DNA of 64,000 nt from Streptomyces glaucescens. GTDB taxonomy: Bacteria; Actinomycetota; Actinomycetes; Streptomycetales; Streptomycetaceae. Below, piece by piece: positions 10,494 through 19,698 of this stretch. The DNA lies in contig NZ_CP009438.1 of the NCBI RefSeq assembly GCF_000761215.1, positions 3,155,001-3,219,000 on the forward strand. Reading direction: 5' to 3'. Numbering within the stretch: position 1 is the stretch's first letter; each line of letters starts with the position of its first letter. The position numbers and the translations under genes are program-made. The notes beneath the pieces are model-generated. The model was not told where the DNA came from. It worked only from the letters and a program-made list of their open reading frames with translations, and ran no database searches.

Positions 10494-12008
10494 CTACTCC
10501 TGGAGGACGGACAGGTCCTGCTCCGCCTCCGGTACCGACACCAGGCCCCGGTCGTCGGGGAGCGTCTGGACGGTGAAGGCCGGCACGCCGTCCTGCTGGG
10601 CGGTGAGGGTGCGGGCCGCGTGGACGGGGCCGCCCGAGAGCGGCTCCACCGTCAGCGCGTACGTGCCCTCCAGGCCGCCCGGGACCGGCAGGTCCACGTT
10701 CTGCGTGGTGCCGGCCCGGAGGGTGTACGTCCGGGAGGCGGGCGTGCCGCCCCCGCTGCCCGCCGACGCCGTGACCCTGACCTTCGCCGCCTCGCCGGGT
10801 GCGGTCAGCGAGAGGGTGGTGCCCTTCTCCTCGTTGCCCGCGGCGCTCGCCCGGTTCTCGATCGCGCGGGTCGCCGGGACGAACGCCGTCTCCCTGGCGG
10901 AGCCCTTGCCCCGCAGCACGCGCACGGCGGCCACCACGGGCACCGAGCGGTCCGTGGGGGTGAGCACGAGGGATCCCGCCTCGCCACGGGTGACGTCGCC
11001 CAGGTCGAGGGCGGTCGTCATGCCCGCCTTGACGTGCAGCGTCTCATGGCCCGCGGGGGTGAATCCGCCCGTCGGGGAGGCGAGCCGGATCTTCAGGTCG
11101 GCGTCCGTGTCCCCGGGGGAGAAGGCGACGAGCCGCACCTCGGTGGCGTCCGCGGGGATGCCGGGCAGCACCAGGCTGTCCGCCGGATCCGCGGCGGCCG
11201 TCAGCCAGTCGCCGCCCAGCTTGTCGTCGAGCGCCTGGACCGCCGCGCCGAGCCGCCCGCTGCGCACGGTCACGTGCACGGTGAGGTCGGTCTGCCGCTC
11301 GGCGGTCAGGGTGGAGAGCAGGATCGGCTCGGTGGAGTGCGGCGGGACCGTCATGCCCTCGCCCACCGTGGACTCCAGCGCGCCCTCGGCGCCGTACAGC
11401 TCGATGTCCACGACGGCGGCGGAGTCGTCGGGGTTGGTGAGGTGGAGGTAGTCGGTGCGGCCCTGGCCCGTGCTCGCGCCCGGGAACCAGTACTCGGTGT
11501 CCGGGGTGGTGCAGCCGAGGCCCTGGAGGCCGCGTCCGGTGCCCGCGGTGACCTCGGTGGTCTGCTGGATGGTCCAGCCGGGCGCGTAGCGGCCCTCGGC
11601 GGTGCCGATCAGCGCGGGCGACTCGGCGCCGGAGGAGTCGCCCGCGGCCGGCTTGCCGGGCTCCGCGGGCTTGAGCGGGGCCTTGCCCGCCGCGCCCTTC
11701 CCGCCCTTGCCGCTCTTCCCCTCGGCGTCGTCACCGGCCCGCGCGGTCTGCCGGGCGGCCGTCCGCAGTTCCGCCCTGCCGTCCTTCGCCGCCCCCGCGG
11801 TGACGGGCGTGAACGAGGCGTACGCCGTCTCGGCCAGGTCGGAGGCGCTGGGCGCCGGGCAGGCCAGGCTGGTGCGTTCGACGGGCAGGCGCGCCGCCGC
11901 GCGGGCGGTGCCGGTGCCGGAGGCGTCGGGCGCGGTGAGCGTGGCGGCGGCGGTCACCGCGGCGAGCGCGGCCGCTCCGGCGATCAGGGACAGGGTGGTG
12001 CGGTTCAC
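10494..12008 (-). CDS. DUF5719 family secreted or membrane-anchored protein
   Basis: A 504-residue protein with an N-terminal hydrophobic signal/anchor (TLSLIAGAAALAAVTAAAT) followed by an extracytoplasmic, beta-rich region with an Ala/Lys/Gly-rich linker near 95-120. Its GTG start overlaps the stop of the upstream glycosyltransferase gene in a GTGA junction, so the two are translationally coupled. The pairing of DUF5719 with a large multi-spanning glycosyltransferase next to whiB is conserved in actinobacteria, suggesting joint work on an envelope glycan at the outer face. No catalytic motif is evident; it could be an accessory or scaffold subunit. Confidence 0.82.
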   Translation of the reverse strand: MNRTTLSLIAGAAALAAVTAAATLTAPDASGTGTARAAARLPVERTSLACPAPSASDLAETAYASFTPVTAGAAKDGRAELRTAARQTARAGDDAEGKSGKGGKGAAGKAPLKPAEPGKPAAGDSSGAESPALIGTAEGRYAPGWTIQQTTEVTAGTGRGLQGLGCTTPDTEYWFPGASTGQGRTDYLHLTNPDDSAAVVDIELYGAEGALESTVGEGMTVPPHSTEPILLSTLTAERQTDLTVHVTVRSGRLGAAVQALDDKLGGDWLTAAADPADSLVLPGIPADATEVRLVAFSPGDTDADLKIRLASPTGGFTPAGHETLHVKAGMTTALDLGDVTRGEAGSLVLTPTDRSVPVVAAVRVLRGKGSARETAFVPATRAIENRASAAGNEEKGTTLSLTAPGEAAKVRVTASAGSGGGTPASRTYTLRAGTTQNVDLPVPGGLEGTYALTVEPLSGGPVHAARTLTAQQDGVPAFTVQTLPDDRGLVSVPEAEQDLSVLQE

Positions 12009-15000
12009 TGCTGGCTCCCGTCGGGACGCTCACTGCCGTGCGGCTGCCGCGCCGGGTCGTACGGCGCTTCGTAGCCCTGGTACGTCTGGTCGTACGCCGG
12101 GTCGTACGGCTGCTCGTAGGCCCCGGGCCGGGCCGGGTCGCCGTACGCGTAGGGGTCGTACTGCGCGCCCTGGTAGGCGTCCGCCGGGTACTGCTGCCCG
12201 TAGTCCTGGTACTGCTGGTACTCGGGGTGGGCCGGGGCGGCGGCCGGGGTGTCCCACTCGCCGTAGGACGGCTGCTGCGGCACCGGCGGCGCGGGGGGCT
12301 CCTCCTGCGGAAGGGGCGGGACGGTGCCGGGGGCGGTGGCCTCGGACTCGGCCTGGGCGCGCAGCCGGCGGGCCCGGCGGCCCTCGCCGCTGACGGCCTG
12401 CGCGGGGACGGCGGGCTCCTCGGGGAGGTCGTCGTCGACGTCGCGGCGGCGGCCGGGCAGGGCGAGGACCACGAGGACGACGGCGAGGGCGCCCCGGCCC
12501 CACAGCCACGCGGTGTGGGCGATCGGGTCGTCGTAGGTGACGTCGAGCCTGCCGCCGGAGGCGGGCAGTTCGAAGCCCTGGGCCCAGCCGTCGAGGGTGG
12601 TGCGGGTGAGCGGCTTGCCGTCCAGGGTGGCGGTCCAGCCCTCGTCGGCGGAGTCGGCGAGGCGCAGCACCCGGCCCTCGGCGCCCGCCGGGACGGTGGT
12701 GTGGATCTCGACGGGTCCGGCGGCGACGGGCAGCGGCTCGCCGGAGCCGGAGGCCGGGACGATCGCCGCGCGGGAGACGTCGCGGACCACGCGCCACAGG
12801 GCGCTGCCGTTCTGCTGGCTGAGCCGCATCAGGCCGGGCGTGGTGTCGAGGACGCGGCTGACCTCGCGCGGGGCTCCCTTGTGGACGAGGACGTACCGCA
12901 CGGCGAAGGAGCCGAGCTGGTCGGCCTGGTCGGCGCCGGAGCCGGCGACGAGGTTGGCGACGACCTTGTCGAGCCGTTCGTTCGTGCCCTGGGCGGCGGC
13001 CAGTTCGGCGTCGCCGAGGCGGGCGCCGGAGCCGCGGACCAGGGTGTAGCGGACGTGGGCGGCGGAGTCGCTGTCGAGGACGAGGGTGCGGGCCCGGTCG
13101 CGGGTGCCGCTGTCCTCGGCGACGAACGCGGGCACCTGCGCGGGGTCGTCGCGCCGCTCCAGCGGGCCGTCGGCGCCGCGGATCATCCAGCCCGCGGCGA
13201 CGAGCAGCGGGCCGGCGGCGGAGGCGAAGGCGATCAGCGCGGCGACGGGCTGGCGCCAGCCGAAGCTCTGTTCGGCCACGCGCGCGCGTGCGCCGTCGGC
13301 ACCGAGGACGGCGGCGGCGAGCAGGGCGAGGCCGTAGACGAGGGTGGCGGGGCCGGCCCACGCGGAGCGGTTGGCGAGCACGGCGAAGACGAGGGCGACC
13401 AGGGCGACCGCCCAGGCCGTCAGGATGCCGAAGCGGCGCTCGGAGCGCAGCAGGGCGGCGAGCGCGGCGAGCACGACGCCGGTCAGCATCAGCCCGCTGA
13501 CCGTGCCGGAGCCGCCGGGGCTGGCGCCGAGCAGGTCGGACGCGGAGGCGGCCGACGCGCCGAAGTCCAGTCCGGCCTCCCGGAGGAAGCCGAACGGCAG
13601 CAGCGACAGCGACCAGGGGGCGAGGACCAGCAGGGGCGTGCCGAGCTGGGCCAGGAAGCGCGGGCCGTAGGCGGCGAGGTCGGCGCGGCGGACGGCCAGC
13701 AGACCGATGCCGAGGACCAGGGCGACGGGCCAGACGACCGGGGTGAACGCGGTGGTGACCGTGAGCAGCAGCGCGTACGCCCAGGTGGCGCGCCAACTGC
13801 CGCGGGCGCCGGAGGAGTGGGCGAGGCCGCCGGCGGCGATGCCGGCGCGGGCGAGCAGGGGCAGCAGCACGGCGAGGACCGCCGTGCCGAGCCGGCCGCC
13901 GGCGAGGGCGCCGGTGGTGGCGGGCAGGAAGGCGTAGACGACGGCGGCCCAGGCACGCAGCAGCCGGGACTGGACGAGCGGCCGGGAGGCGAAGTACGCG
14001 CTGAGGCCGGCCAGGGGCACCGAGCAGACCAGCAGGACGGTGACCGCGAGCCCGGTGGAGCCGAACAGCACGGACGCCAGCAGGGCGACGAGCGCGAGGT
14101 AGGGCGGTGCGGAGGGGGTGCCGCCGGCGCCGACCGGGTGCCAGGCGTCGGTGTAGCGCGCCCACAGTTCGCCGGAGTCGGCGGGGGCGGGAAGCAGGGC
14201 GCCGCCCACGAGGACGCCGCCGCCGAGGAGGGCGCGGCAGGCGACCAGGGAGACGAGCAGCAGCACCAGGAAGAGCATCGGGCCGGGGTTGCGGGCGATG
14301 CGCTTGAGGCGGGCGAACTGCTCGATCTCCATGAAGTCGGCGTCGTCGCCGCCGGGCCCGGACTCGATGGCGCCGCCGTGCCGTCCGGCGCCGGAGGCGG
14401 TCTCGGCGTCGGAGCGTCCGATGACGCTGCCCGCGACCTGTTCGACGGTGACCCGCACGGTCGCGCCGGGCGGCGGGAACAGGGCGCGCAGTTCGCCCTT
14501 GTCGATCCGCGGCTTGCCGCGCCGGCGGCGCCCGGCGAGGATCCGCTCGGGCCGCAGCAGCACGCCGAGCAGGCCGCGGATCTCGTCGACCGCCTGTCCG
14601 GGGACCTTGCCGACGAGGTGGGCGAGGGTCCTCAGCAGGGTGCCGAGGACGAGCCGCAGCAGCACCCAGGGCAGCGCGGCGGTGCGGGTGTTGACGAGCA
14701 GGGTGTAGACGGCGCCGGCCTTGTCGACCTTGTGCGGGGAGGCGCTGGTGCGGCCCGCGCAGTCGACGGTGCGGCGCTCGCGGGAGGCGGCCTCGGCGTG
14801 CCGTACGACCGCCTCGGGGGCGACGAGGACGCGGTGGCCCGCGGCGTGCGCGCGCCAGCACAGGTCGACGTCGTCGCGCATCAGCGGCAGCCGCCGGTCG
14901 AAACCGCCGAGCTGTTCGAAGACGTCCCGGCGGATCAGCATGCCGGCGGTGGACACGGACAGCACGGACCGGACGTGGTCGTGCTGGCCCTGGTCCTGTT

Positions 15001-15628
15001 CGCGGCGGTCCAGGCCGGTCCAGCGGCGGCCGGAGTTGGCGATGGAGACGCCGACCTCCAGCAGTTGCCGCTTGTCGTACCAGCCGCGCAGCTTGGGGCC
15101 GACGACGGCCACGTCGTCGCGGCCCAGCTCCAGTTCGTTCTCCACGACGCGCAGGAGCTGGGCGAGGGCGCCGGGTTCGGGGGCGCAGTCGTCGTGCAGC
15201 AGCCACAGCCACTGGACGGGCTCGCCGTGCGGCAGCTCCGGCAGGTCGTAGGCGTCGTCGCGCCACTGGCGGGTGACCGGGTCCCAGCCGCTGGGCCGCT
15301 TCAGGTACGGCAGCTCCTCGGGGGTGAGGTGCGGCGCGGTGCGGTGGGCCTCCTCGACGGCCTGGCCGAAGCCGGTGCGCCGGGCGAGGTGCAGCACCCG
15401 GTCGGGGCCGAGGGCGTCGGTGACCAGCTGGGCGGAGTCGTCGGCGCTGCCGGTGTCGGCGGCCACGGCGTACTGCACCGGGCGCTCCTGGCCGAGGAGC
15501 CCGGCGAGCGCGTCGGGCAGCCAGCGGGCGCCGTCGTGGCAGACGAGGACCGCGGTCACCACGTGACGCGGGAACTCAGGGGCGGCAGCGACGTCTTGAC
15601 GGGCTGCCGGGTGGCTGTGCACGGACAT
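12005..15628 (-). CDS. giant membrane-bound family 2 glycosyltransferase
   Basis: A 1207-residue protein. Residues about 25-330 form a GT-A family 2 domain with the nucleotide-binding start VTAVLVCHDGARWLPDAL, an acidic metal-site strand LLHDDCAPE, and a downstream acceptor-site segment MRDDVDLCWRAHAAG. It is followed by a long multi-pass region (about 440-830), an extracytoplasmic domain, one more C-terminal helix (near 1050), and a cytoplasmic tail. The last 86 residues contain 15 tyrosines with Gln, Asp and Pro in YxxY-like spacing, a low-complexity prion-like tail. ATG at 15628 is preferred over an in-frame GTG at 15673. It probably glycosylates a lipid-linked or surface polymer; substrate unknown. 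Confidence 0.87.
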   Translation of the reverse strand: MSVHSHPAARQDVAAAPEFPRHVVTAVLVCHDGARWLPDALAGLLGQERPVQYAVAADTGSADDSAQLVTDALGPDRVLHLARRTGFGQAVEEAHRTAPHLTPEELPYLKRPSGWDPVTRQWRDDAYDLPELPHGEPVQWLWLLHDDCAPEPGALAQLLRVVENELELGRDDVAVVGPKLRGWYDKRQLLEVGVSIANSGRRWTGLDRREQDQGQHDHVRSVLSVSTAGMLIRRDVFEQLGGFDRRLPLMRDDVDLCWRAHAAGHRVLVAPEAVVRHAEAASRERRTVDCAGRTSASPHKVDKAGAVYTLLVNTRTAALPWVLLRLVLGTLLRTLAHLVGKVPGQAVDEIRGLLGVLLRPERILAGRRRRGKPRIDKGELRALFPPPGATVRVTVEQVAGSVIGRSDAETASGAGRHGGAIESGPGGDDADFMEIEQFARLKRIARNPGPMLFLVLLLVSLVACRALLGGGVLVGGALLPAPADSGELWARYTDAWHPVGAGGTPSAPPYLALVALLASVLFGSTGLAVTVLLVCSVPLAGLSAYFASRPLVQSRLLRAWAAVVYAFLPATTGALAGGRLGTAVLAVLLPLLARAGIAAGGLAHSSGARGSWRATWAYALLLTVTTAFTPVVWPVALVLGIGLLAVRRADLAAYGPRFLAQLGTPLLVLAPWSLSLLPFGFLREAGLDFGASAASASDLLGASPGGSGTVSGLMLTGVVLAALAALLRSERRFGILTAWAVALVALVFAVLANRSAWAGPATLVYGLALLAAAVLGADGARARVAEQSFGWRQPVAALIAFASAAGPLLVAAGWMIRGADGPLERRDDPAQVPAFVAEDSGTRDRARTLVLDSDSAAHVRYTLVRGSGARLGDAELAAAQGTNERLDKVVANLVAGSGADQADQLGSFAVRYVLVHKGAPREVSRVLDTTPGLMRLSQQNGSALWRVVRDVSRAAIVPASGSGEPLPVAAGPVEIHTTVPAGAEGRVLRLADSADEGWTATLDGKPLTRTTLDGWAQGFELPASGGRLDVTYDDPIAHTAWLWGRGALAVVLVVLALPGRRRDVDDDLPEEPAVPAQAVSGEGRRARRLRAQAESEATAPGTVPPLPQEEPPAPPVPQQPSYGEWDTPAAAPAHPEYQQYQDYGQQYPADAYQGAQYDPYAYGDPARPGAYEQPYDPAYDQTYQGYEAPYDPARQPHGSERPDGSQQ

Positions 15629-15819
15629 CGAGGTACGGGCCCCGGTTCGGTGGACTGCGGTGGACGCCTGCACCCCGAGGGGGCGGCGGGGCGTCTCGGA
15701 CGAGCGACCACACTATCGGCTGGCCATGGGGGCGGCCCGCCACCTGTGGACAACCCTCCGGTGACGGGTCCTTCGTCCTCACTCGTGCCGCTTGTCCGCC
15801 GGTGTCCGCGGGCGGCGGG

Positions 15820-16083
15820 TCAGACGGCCGCCTTCTTCAGCCGGCGGCGCTCCCGCTCGGACAGACCGCCCCAGATGCCGAATCGCTCGTCGTTGGCGAG
15901 GGCGTACTCGAGGCATTCGGAGCGGACCTCGCAGGCGAGGCAGACCTTCTTGGCCTCGCGGGTGGAGCCGCCCTTCTCGGGGAAGAAGGACTCGGGGTCG
16001 GTCTGGGCGCACAGCGCGCGCTCCTGCCAGCCGAGTTCCTCGTCCGCGTCGTCGACCAGCAGTTGCTGCACCAGCTCGGTCAT
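15820..16083 (-). CDS. whiB: WhiB developmental transcription factor
   Basis: An 87-residue Wbl protein matching the classical sporulation regulator WhiB (mycobacterial WhiB2 orthologue). The four [4Fe-4S] cysteines are C25, C48, C51 and C57 (pattern C-x22-C-x2-C-x5-C). The G[I/V]WGG turn (GIWGG, 69-73) and the basic C-terminal RRRLKK are intact. In Streptomyces WhiB is known to act with WhiA to trigger sporulation septation. It is transcribed away from cysteine dioxygenase across a 677-bp intergenic region that also contains a BldD-like box. The neighbouring giant glycosyltransferase is on the same strand but about 190 bp downstream. Confidence 0.95.
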   Translation of the reverse strand: MTELVQQLLVDDADEELGWQERALCAQTDPESFFPEKGGSTREAKKVCLACEVRSECLEYALANDERFGIWGGLSERERRRLKKAAV

Positions 16084-16216
16084 GTGCGCCCCTCGTCTGT
16101 TCTTTTCCGCGTCCCCGTGATGTAGCCGTTACCGGTTCCGGCTGAACGACACGAGTGAAATTACAAGTGTGCTGCTCCGGGCGAGTCAAGCCGAGATCTG
16201 CTATTGGGCCCCTTAT

Positions 16217-16229
16217 TCACTCTGCGGAA
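16217..16229 (-). promoter_or_regulatory. candidate BldD box upstream of whiB
   Basis: TCACTCTGCGGAA matches the published BldD motif TNACNC(A/T)GNGTNA at 8 of 9 fixed positions and lies 134 bp upstream of the whiB ATG. BldD is the known repressor of Streptomyces developmental genes. The match was found by eye; binding is unproven. The rest of 16084-16516 holds no gene that I can support. Confidence 0.4.
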
Positions 16230-16516
16230 CCAAGGCCATGCGGAAAGTGTTCAAATCGGCATAAACCTCGACACAGCGACAGGGCCCGAGAGGGTGTCCG
16301 GCCCCGCACAGTCCTGTACGGAGAAGGACGCCCGTGCGTTCGATCCCGTTCCGACGCGCGAGCCGAAGCGAACCGGATCACAGTCGGATCACAGCATCAC
16401 AACGAGGGCTCGCGCGCCCGGTTGTGCCCATGTGTCCCGAGGACCGCGTGCACAAACCTTTCACCTGACAGATGGACCGGATGAGGTGAACCACATCGCA
16501 TGATCCGGTCGTCGAG

Positions 16517-16545
16517 TTGACAGTGCAGGTGTGAACCGGTGTCCT
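16517..16545 (+). promoter_or_regulatory. promoter of the Cys-leader/cysteine dioxygenase transcript
   Basis: A perfect -35 TTGACA at 16517-16522 is followed after 17 bp by a -10-like TGTCCT at 16540-16545. Transcription would start about 7 nt later, essentially at the ATG of the leader ORF (16553), implying a leaderless message. Confidence 0.6.
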
Positions 16546-16552
16546 TGTGGGC

Positions 16553-16645
16553 ATGCTCGCGAACTCGGCACTCACCTCGACCCGCACCGCCGGGTCCCAC
16601 GGTGCTGCCCGCGCTCGCTGTAGCTGTTGCTGTCCCGGCTGTTGA
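16553..16645 (+). CDS. cysteine-rich leader peptide upstream of cysteine dioxygenase
   Basis: A 30-codon ORF that starts at the predicted transcription start and ends with a cysteine cluster: residues 23-30 are CSCCCPGC, five Cys codons (four TGT, one TGC) in the last eight codons before TGA at 16643. The N-terminal part is Ala/Ser/Thr/Arg-rich with no other feature. Polycysteine, often leaderless, short ORFs are known in mycobacteria as cysteine-responsive attenuators. Here the downstream gene, starting 115 bp beyond the stop, degrades cysteine, which fits cysteine sensing. The peptide itself probably has no function; its translation rate is the signal. No mutually exclusive hairpins were found. 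Confidence 0.65.
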   Translation: MLANSALTSTRTAGSHGAARARCSCCCPGC

Positions 16646-16760
16646 GCCCACCCGCTCCGGCCCCGCCCGGTCCCCCGGACCCGGCTGCTGTTCCCTCGCT
16701 CCCCTCCCCACGGGACGCGCCCCCCTCTGTTCGCCCTTCCGCCAAGGAACCACCGCACCC
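16646..16760 (+). promoter_or_regulatory. C-rich, G-poor leader segment between Cys ORF and cysteine dioxygenase
   Basis: The 115 nt after the leader stop are strikingly C-rich with few G residues until the ribosome-binding site, the composition expected of a Rho-utilisation region. One small hairpin (GGTCC-CCC-GGACC) is present. AAGGAA at 16744-16749 is the likely ribosome-binding site of the dioxygenase gene. Confidence 0.4.
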
Positions 16761-17282
16761 ATGAACAGCGACAGCGACCTCCAGATCGCCGGCGACATCC
16801 TCGAAGTGCCGCACCTGCTCCAGGCACCGCGCGAGCACCCGGCCACCGTGGCCGAGTTCGTCGGCCTGGCCCGTTCCATCGCCGCCGACCGGACCCAGTG
16901 GGGGCACCTGGTCCGGTACGACGCCACCACCCGCTGGTACCACCGGCTGCGCACGGGCCCGGGCTACGAGGTCTGGCTGCTGTCCTGGGTGCCCGGGCAG
17001 GGGAGCGGGCGGCACGACCACGGCCCGTCCTCCGGTGTGCTGACCGTGCTGGACGGCACGCTCACCGAGCACAGCGGGAGCCGCACGCGCGCGCTGGCCG
17101 CGGGCGCCCAGCGGGTGTTCGCACCGGGGTACGTCCACGAGGTCGTCAACGACACCCTGGAGCCGGCCGTCAGCCTGCACGTCTACTTCCCCGGCCTCAC
17201 CGAGATGCCGATGCTCCCCCGCTCCCAGTCCCGTGCGACCGCGGGGACCCCGGCGGCGCCCCACGTGAACTGCCTGACGTGA
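16761..17282 (+). CDS. cysteine dioxygenase family protein
   Basis: A 173-residue non-haem iron cupin that oxidises L-cysteine to cysteine sulfinate, the first step of cysteine catabolism. The first cupin motif carries H85-x-H87 (GRHDHGPSSG) and the second PGYVHEVVN supplies the third His (H126). The flanking LLSWVPGQGSG and YFPGL segments are typical of bacterial CDO. ATG at 16761 has AAGGAA upstream; longer in-frame starts run back through the leader region. Bacterial relatives include 3-mercaptopropionate dioxygenases, so the thiol substrate is inferred, with the Cys-coding leader favouring cysteine. fbiA follows 82 bp downstream on the same strand. Confidence 0.88.
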   Translation: MNSDSDLQIAGDILEVPHLLQAPREHPATVAEFVGLARSIAADRTQWGHLVRYDATTRWYHRLRTGPGYEVWLLSWVPGQGSGRHDHGPSSGVLTVLDGTLTEHSGSRTRALAAGAQRVFAPGYVHEVVNDTLEPAVSLHVYFPGLTEMPMLPRSQSRATAGTPAAPHVNCLT

Positions 17283-17364
17283 ACCGCGAGGGGGAACCGC
17301 CCGGGGCGAACCACCCGGGTGAACCGCCCGACGCGTTGTCGTGTCCGCCTGCCAGACTTGGCAC

Positions 17365-18324
17365 ATGCGCATTGTGGTTCTGGCAGGCGGCATCGGCGGT
17401 GCCCGGTTCCTGCGTGGTCTGAAGCGGGCCGCGCCGGACGCGGACATCACGGTCATCGGCAACACCGGGGACGACATCCACCTCTTCGGGCTGAAGGTCT
17501 GCCCGGACCTCGACACGGTGATGTACACGCTCGGTGGCGGTATCAACGAGGAACAGGGCTGGGGGCGGGCGGACGAGACCTTCCACCTCAAGGAGGAGCT
17601 GGCGGCGTACGGCGTCGGCCCCGGGTGGTTCGGGCTGGGCGACCGCGACTTCGCCACCCACATCGTGCGCACCCAGATGATCGGCGCCGGATATCCGCTC
17701 AGCGCGGTCACCGAGGCGCTGTGCGACCGCTGGCAGCCCGGGGTGCGCCTCATCCCCATGACCGACGACCGCGTGGAGACCCATGTCGCCGTCGAGCTGG
17801 ACGGCGAGCGCAAGGCGATCCACTTCCAGGAGTACTGGGTGCGGCTGCGCGCCTCCGTGCCCGCCGAGGCGATCGTGCCCGTCGGCGCCGAGCAGGCGAA
17901 ACCGGCGCCCGGCGTCCTGGAGGCGATCGCCGAGGCGGACGTCGTCCTCTTCCCTCCGTCCAACCCGGTCGTCTCGATCGGCACGATCCTCGCCGTGCCC
18001 GGCATCCGGGAGGCCATCGCCGACGCCGGGGTGCCGGTGGTGGGCCTCTCCCCCATCGTCGGCGACGCGCCGGTGCGCGGGATGGCCGACAAGGTGCTGG
18101 CCGCGGTCGGCGTGGAGTCCACGGCCGCCGCGGTCGCCGAGCACTACGGCTCCGGGCTGCTCGACGGCTGGCTGGTCGACACCGTCGACGCGGGCTCCGT
18201 CGCGCGCGTGGAGGACGCCGGCATCCGCTGCAAGGCCGTCCCGCTGATGATGACCGACGTCGAGGCGACCGCGCGGATGGCCCGTGAGGCGCTGGCGCTG
18301 GCGGAGGAGGTGCGGACGGCGTGA
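17365..18324 (+). CDS. fbiA: 2-phospho-L-lactate transferase-type enzyme of F420 synthesis
   Basis: A 319-residue CofD/FbiA enzyme that joins a phosphoenolpyruvate- or phospholactate-derived group, delivered as a guanosine adduct, to Fo, giving dehydro-F420-0 or F420-0. The N-terminal motif [16 protein letters not shown], the Fo/GDP-site segment [12 protein letters not shown], and [15 protein letters not shown] near residue 210 are all present. ATG at 17365 is the conserved start; no Shine-Dalgarno is seen, and CAGACT 6 bp upstream could be a -10, so it may be leaderless. Its last codon overlaps fbiB (GTGA), giving coupled translation, as in mycobacteria. Confidence 0.95.
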   Translation: MRIVVLAGGIGGARFLRGLKRAAPDADITVIGNTGDDIHLFGLKVCPDLDTVMYTLGGGINEEQGWGRADETFHLKEELAAYGVGPGWFGLGDRDFATHIVRTQMIGAGYPLSAVTEALCDRWQPGVRLIPMTDDRVETHVAVELDGERKAIHFQEYWVRLRASVPAEAIVPVGAEQAKPAPGVLEAIAEADVVLFPPSNPVVSIGTILAVPGIREAIADAGVPVVGLSPIVGDAPVRGMADKVLAAVGVESTAAAVAEHYGSGLLDGWLVDTVDAGSVARVEDAGIRCKAVPLMMTDVEATARMAREALALAEEVRTA

Positions 18325-19652
18325 GCGACGAGCGCGGCGCCGCCGACGGACGCGCCCCCGCCTACCGCGTCTGGGCGGTGCCCGGGATCCCCGAGGTGGC
18401 GGCCGGGGACGACCTCGCCAAGCTGATCGCGGCGGCCGAGCCGGGGCTCGCCGACGGGGACGTGGTGCTGGTCACCTCGAAGATCGTGTCCAAGGCGGAG
18501 GGGCGGATCGTCGAGGCGGCGGACCGGGAGGCCGCGATCGACGCGGAGACCGTCCGGGTGGTCGCCCGCCGGGGCACCCTGCGCATCGTCGAGAACCGGC
18601 GGGGCCTGGTCATGGCCGCCGCGGGCGTCGACGCCTCCAACACGCCCGCCGGGACCGTGCTGCTGCTGCCCGAGGACCCGGACGGCTCCGCGCGCGCGAT
18701 CCGTGACGGACTGCGCGAGATCCTCGGCGTCACCGTCGGCGTGGTGGTCACCGACACCTTCGGGCGTCCTTGGCGCTCGGGGCTCACCGACGTGGCGATC
18801 GGCGCCGCGGGCGTGCGGGTGCTGGACGACCTGCGCGGCGGCACGGACGCGTACGGCAACCCGCTCAGCGCCACCGTCGTCGCCACCGCCGACGAGCTGG
18901 CCGCCGCCGGAGACCTGGTCAAGGGCAAGGCGGCCGGGCTGCCCGTCGCCGTGGTGCGCGGACTGCCGCACGTGGTGGCGGCGGAGCCGGACGATCCGGG
19001 GGCCCGGGCACTGGTGCGCGACGCGCGGGACGACATGTTCCGGCTGGGCACGTCGGAAGCGGTGCGGGAGGCGGTCACCCAGCGCCGCACGGTCCGCGCC
19101 TTCACCGACCAGCCCGTCGACCCGGGCGCGGTGCGCCGGGCCGTGGCCGCCGCCGTCACGGCACCCGCCCCGCACCACACCACCCCCTGGCGGTTCGTCC
19201 TGCTGGAGTCCGGGCAGTCGCGCACCCGGCTGCTCGACGCGATGCGCGAGGCGTGGATCGCCGACCTGCGCCGGGACGGCAGGAGCGAGGAGTCCATCGC
19301 CAAGCGGGTGCGCCGCGGCGATGTGCTGCGCAACGCGCCGTACCTCGTCGTGCCGTGCCTCGTCATGGACGGCTGCCACACCTACGGGGACGCCCGGCGG
19401 GACACGGCCGAGCGGGAGATGTTCGTGGTCGCCGCGGGCGCCGGGGTGCAGAACCTCCTCGTCGCGCTGGCCGGGGAGCGGCTCGGCTCGGCGTGGGTGT
19501 CGTCCACGATGTTCTGCCGGGACGTCGTTCGGGACGTGCTGGGGCTGCCGGAGGACTGGGATCCGATGGGCGCCGTCGCGGTCGGGCATCCGGCGCGGGC
19601 TCCGGAGCCCCGGACGGACCGGGACGCGGCGGCCTTCATCGAGGTGCGGTGA
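18321..19652 (+). CDS. fbiB: bifunctional F420:gamma-L-glutamate ligase / dehydro-F420-0 reductase
   Basis: A 443-residue two-domain protein. The N-terminal half (about 15-245) is the CofE-type ligase that adds the poly-gamma-glutamate tail: [13 protein letters not shown], then [21 protein letters not shown] with the metal/GTP-site residues. The C-terminal half (about 250-443) is an FMN nitroreductase-like domain ([14 protein letters not shown], then [15 protein letters not shown]) that in mycobacteria reduces dehydro-F420-0. GTG at 18321 overlaps the fbiA stop. Full length means this organism should make polyglutamylated F420. Confidence 0.95.
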   Translation: MSDERGAADGRAPAYRVWAVPGIPEVAAGDDLAKLIAAAEPGLADGDVVLVTSKIVSKAEGRIVEAADREAAIDAETVRVVARRGTLRIVENRRGLVMAAAGVDASNTPAGTVLLLPEDPDGSARAIRDGLREILGVTVGVVVTDTFGRPWRSGLTDVAIGAAGVRVLDDLRGGTDAYGNPLSATVVATADELAAAGDLVKGKAAGLPVAVVRGLPHVVAAEPDDPGARALVRDARDDMFRLGTSEAVREAVTQRRTVRAFTDQPVDPGAVRRAVAAAVTAPAPHHTTPWRFVLLESGQSRTRLLDAMREAWIADLRRDGRSEESIAKRVRRGDVLRNAPYLVVPCLVMDGCHTYGDARRDTAEREMFVVAAGAGVQNLLVALAGERLGSAWVSSTMFCRDVVRDVLGLPEDWDPMGAVAVGHPARAPEPRTDRDAAAFIEVR

Positions 19653-19698
19653 CCGTACGCTCGTAGGGTCACTTCCCTACTTCCCGAGGACCTCACCC

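Noticed and set aside
12038..16120. A 1360-codon plus-strand frame opposite the giant glycosyltransferase and whiB
   Set aside because: It spans two well-supported minus-strand genes and their gap, with low-complexity Gly/Ala/Arg composition; a shadow of codon bias.
16084..16510. Small ORFs between whiB and the Cys leader
   Set aside because: No Shine-Dalgarno, no coding bias and no recognisable product; treated as regulatory DNA of whiB.
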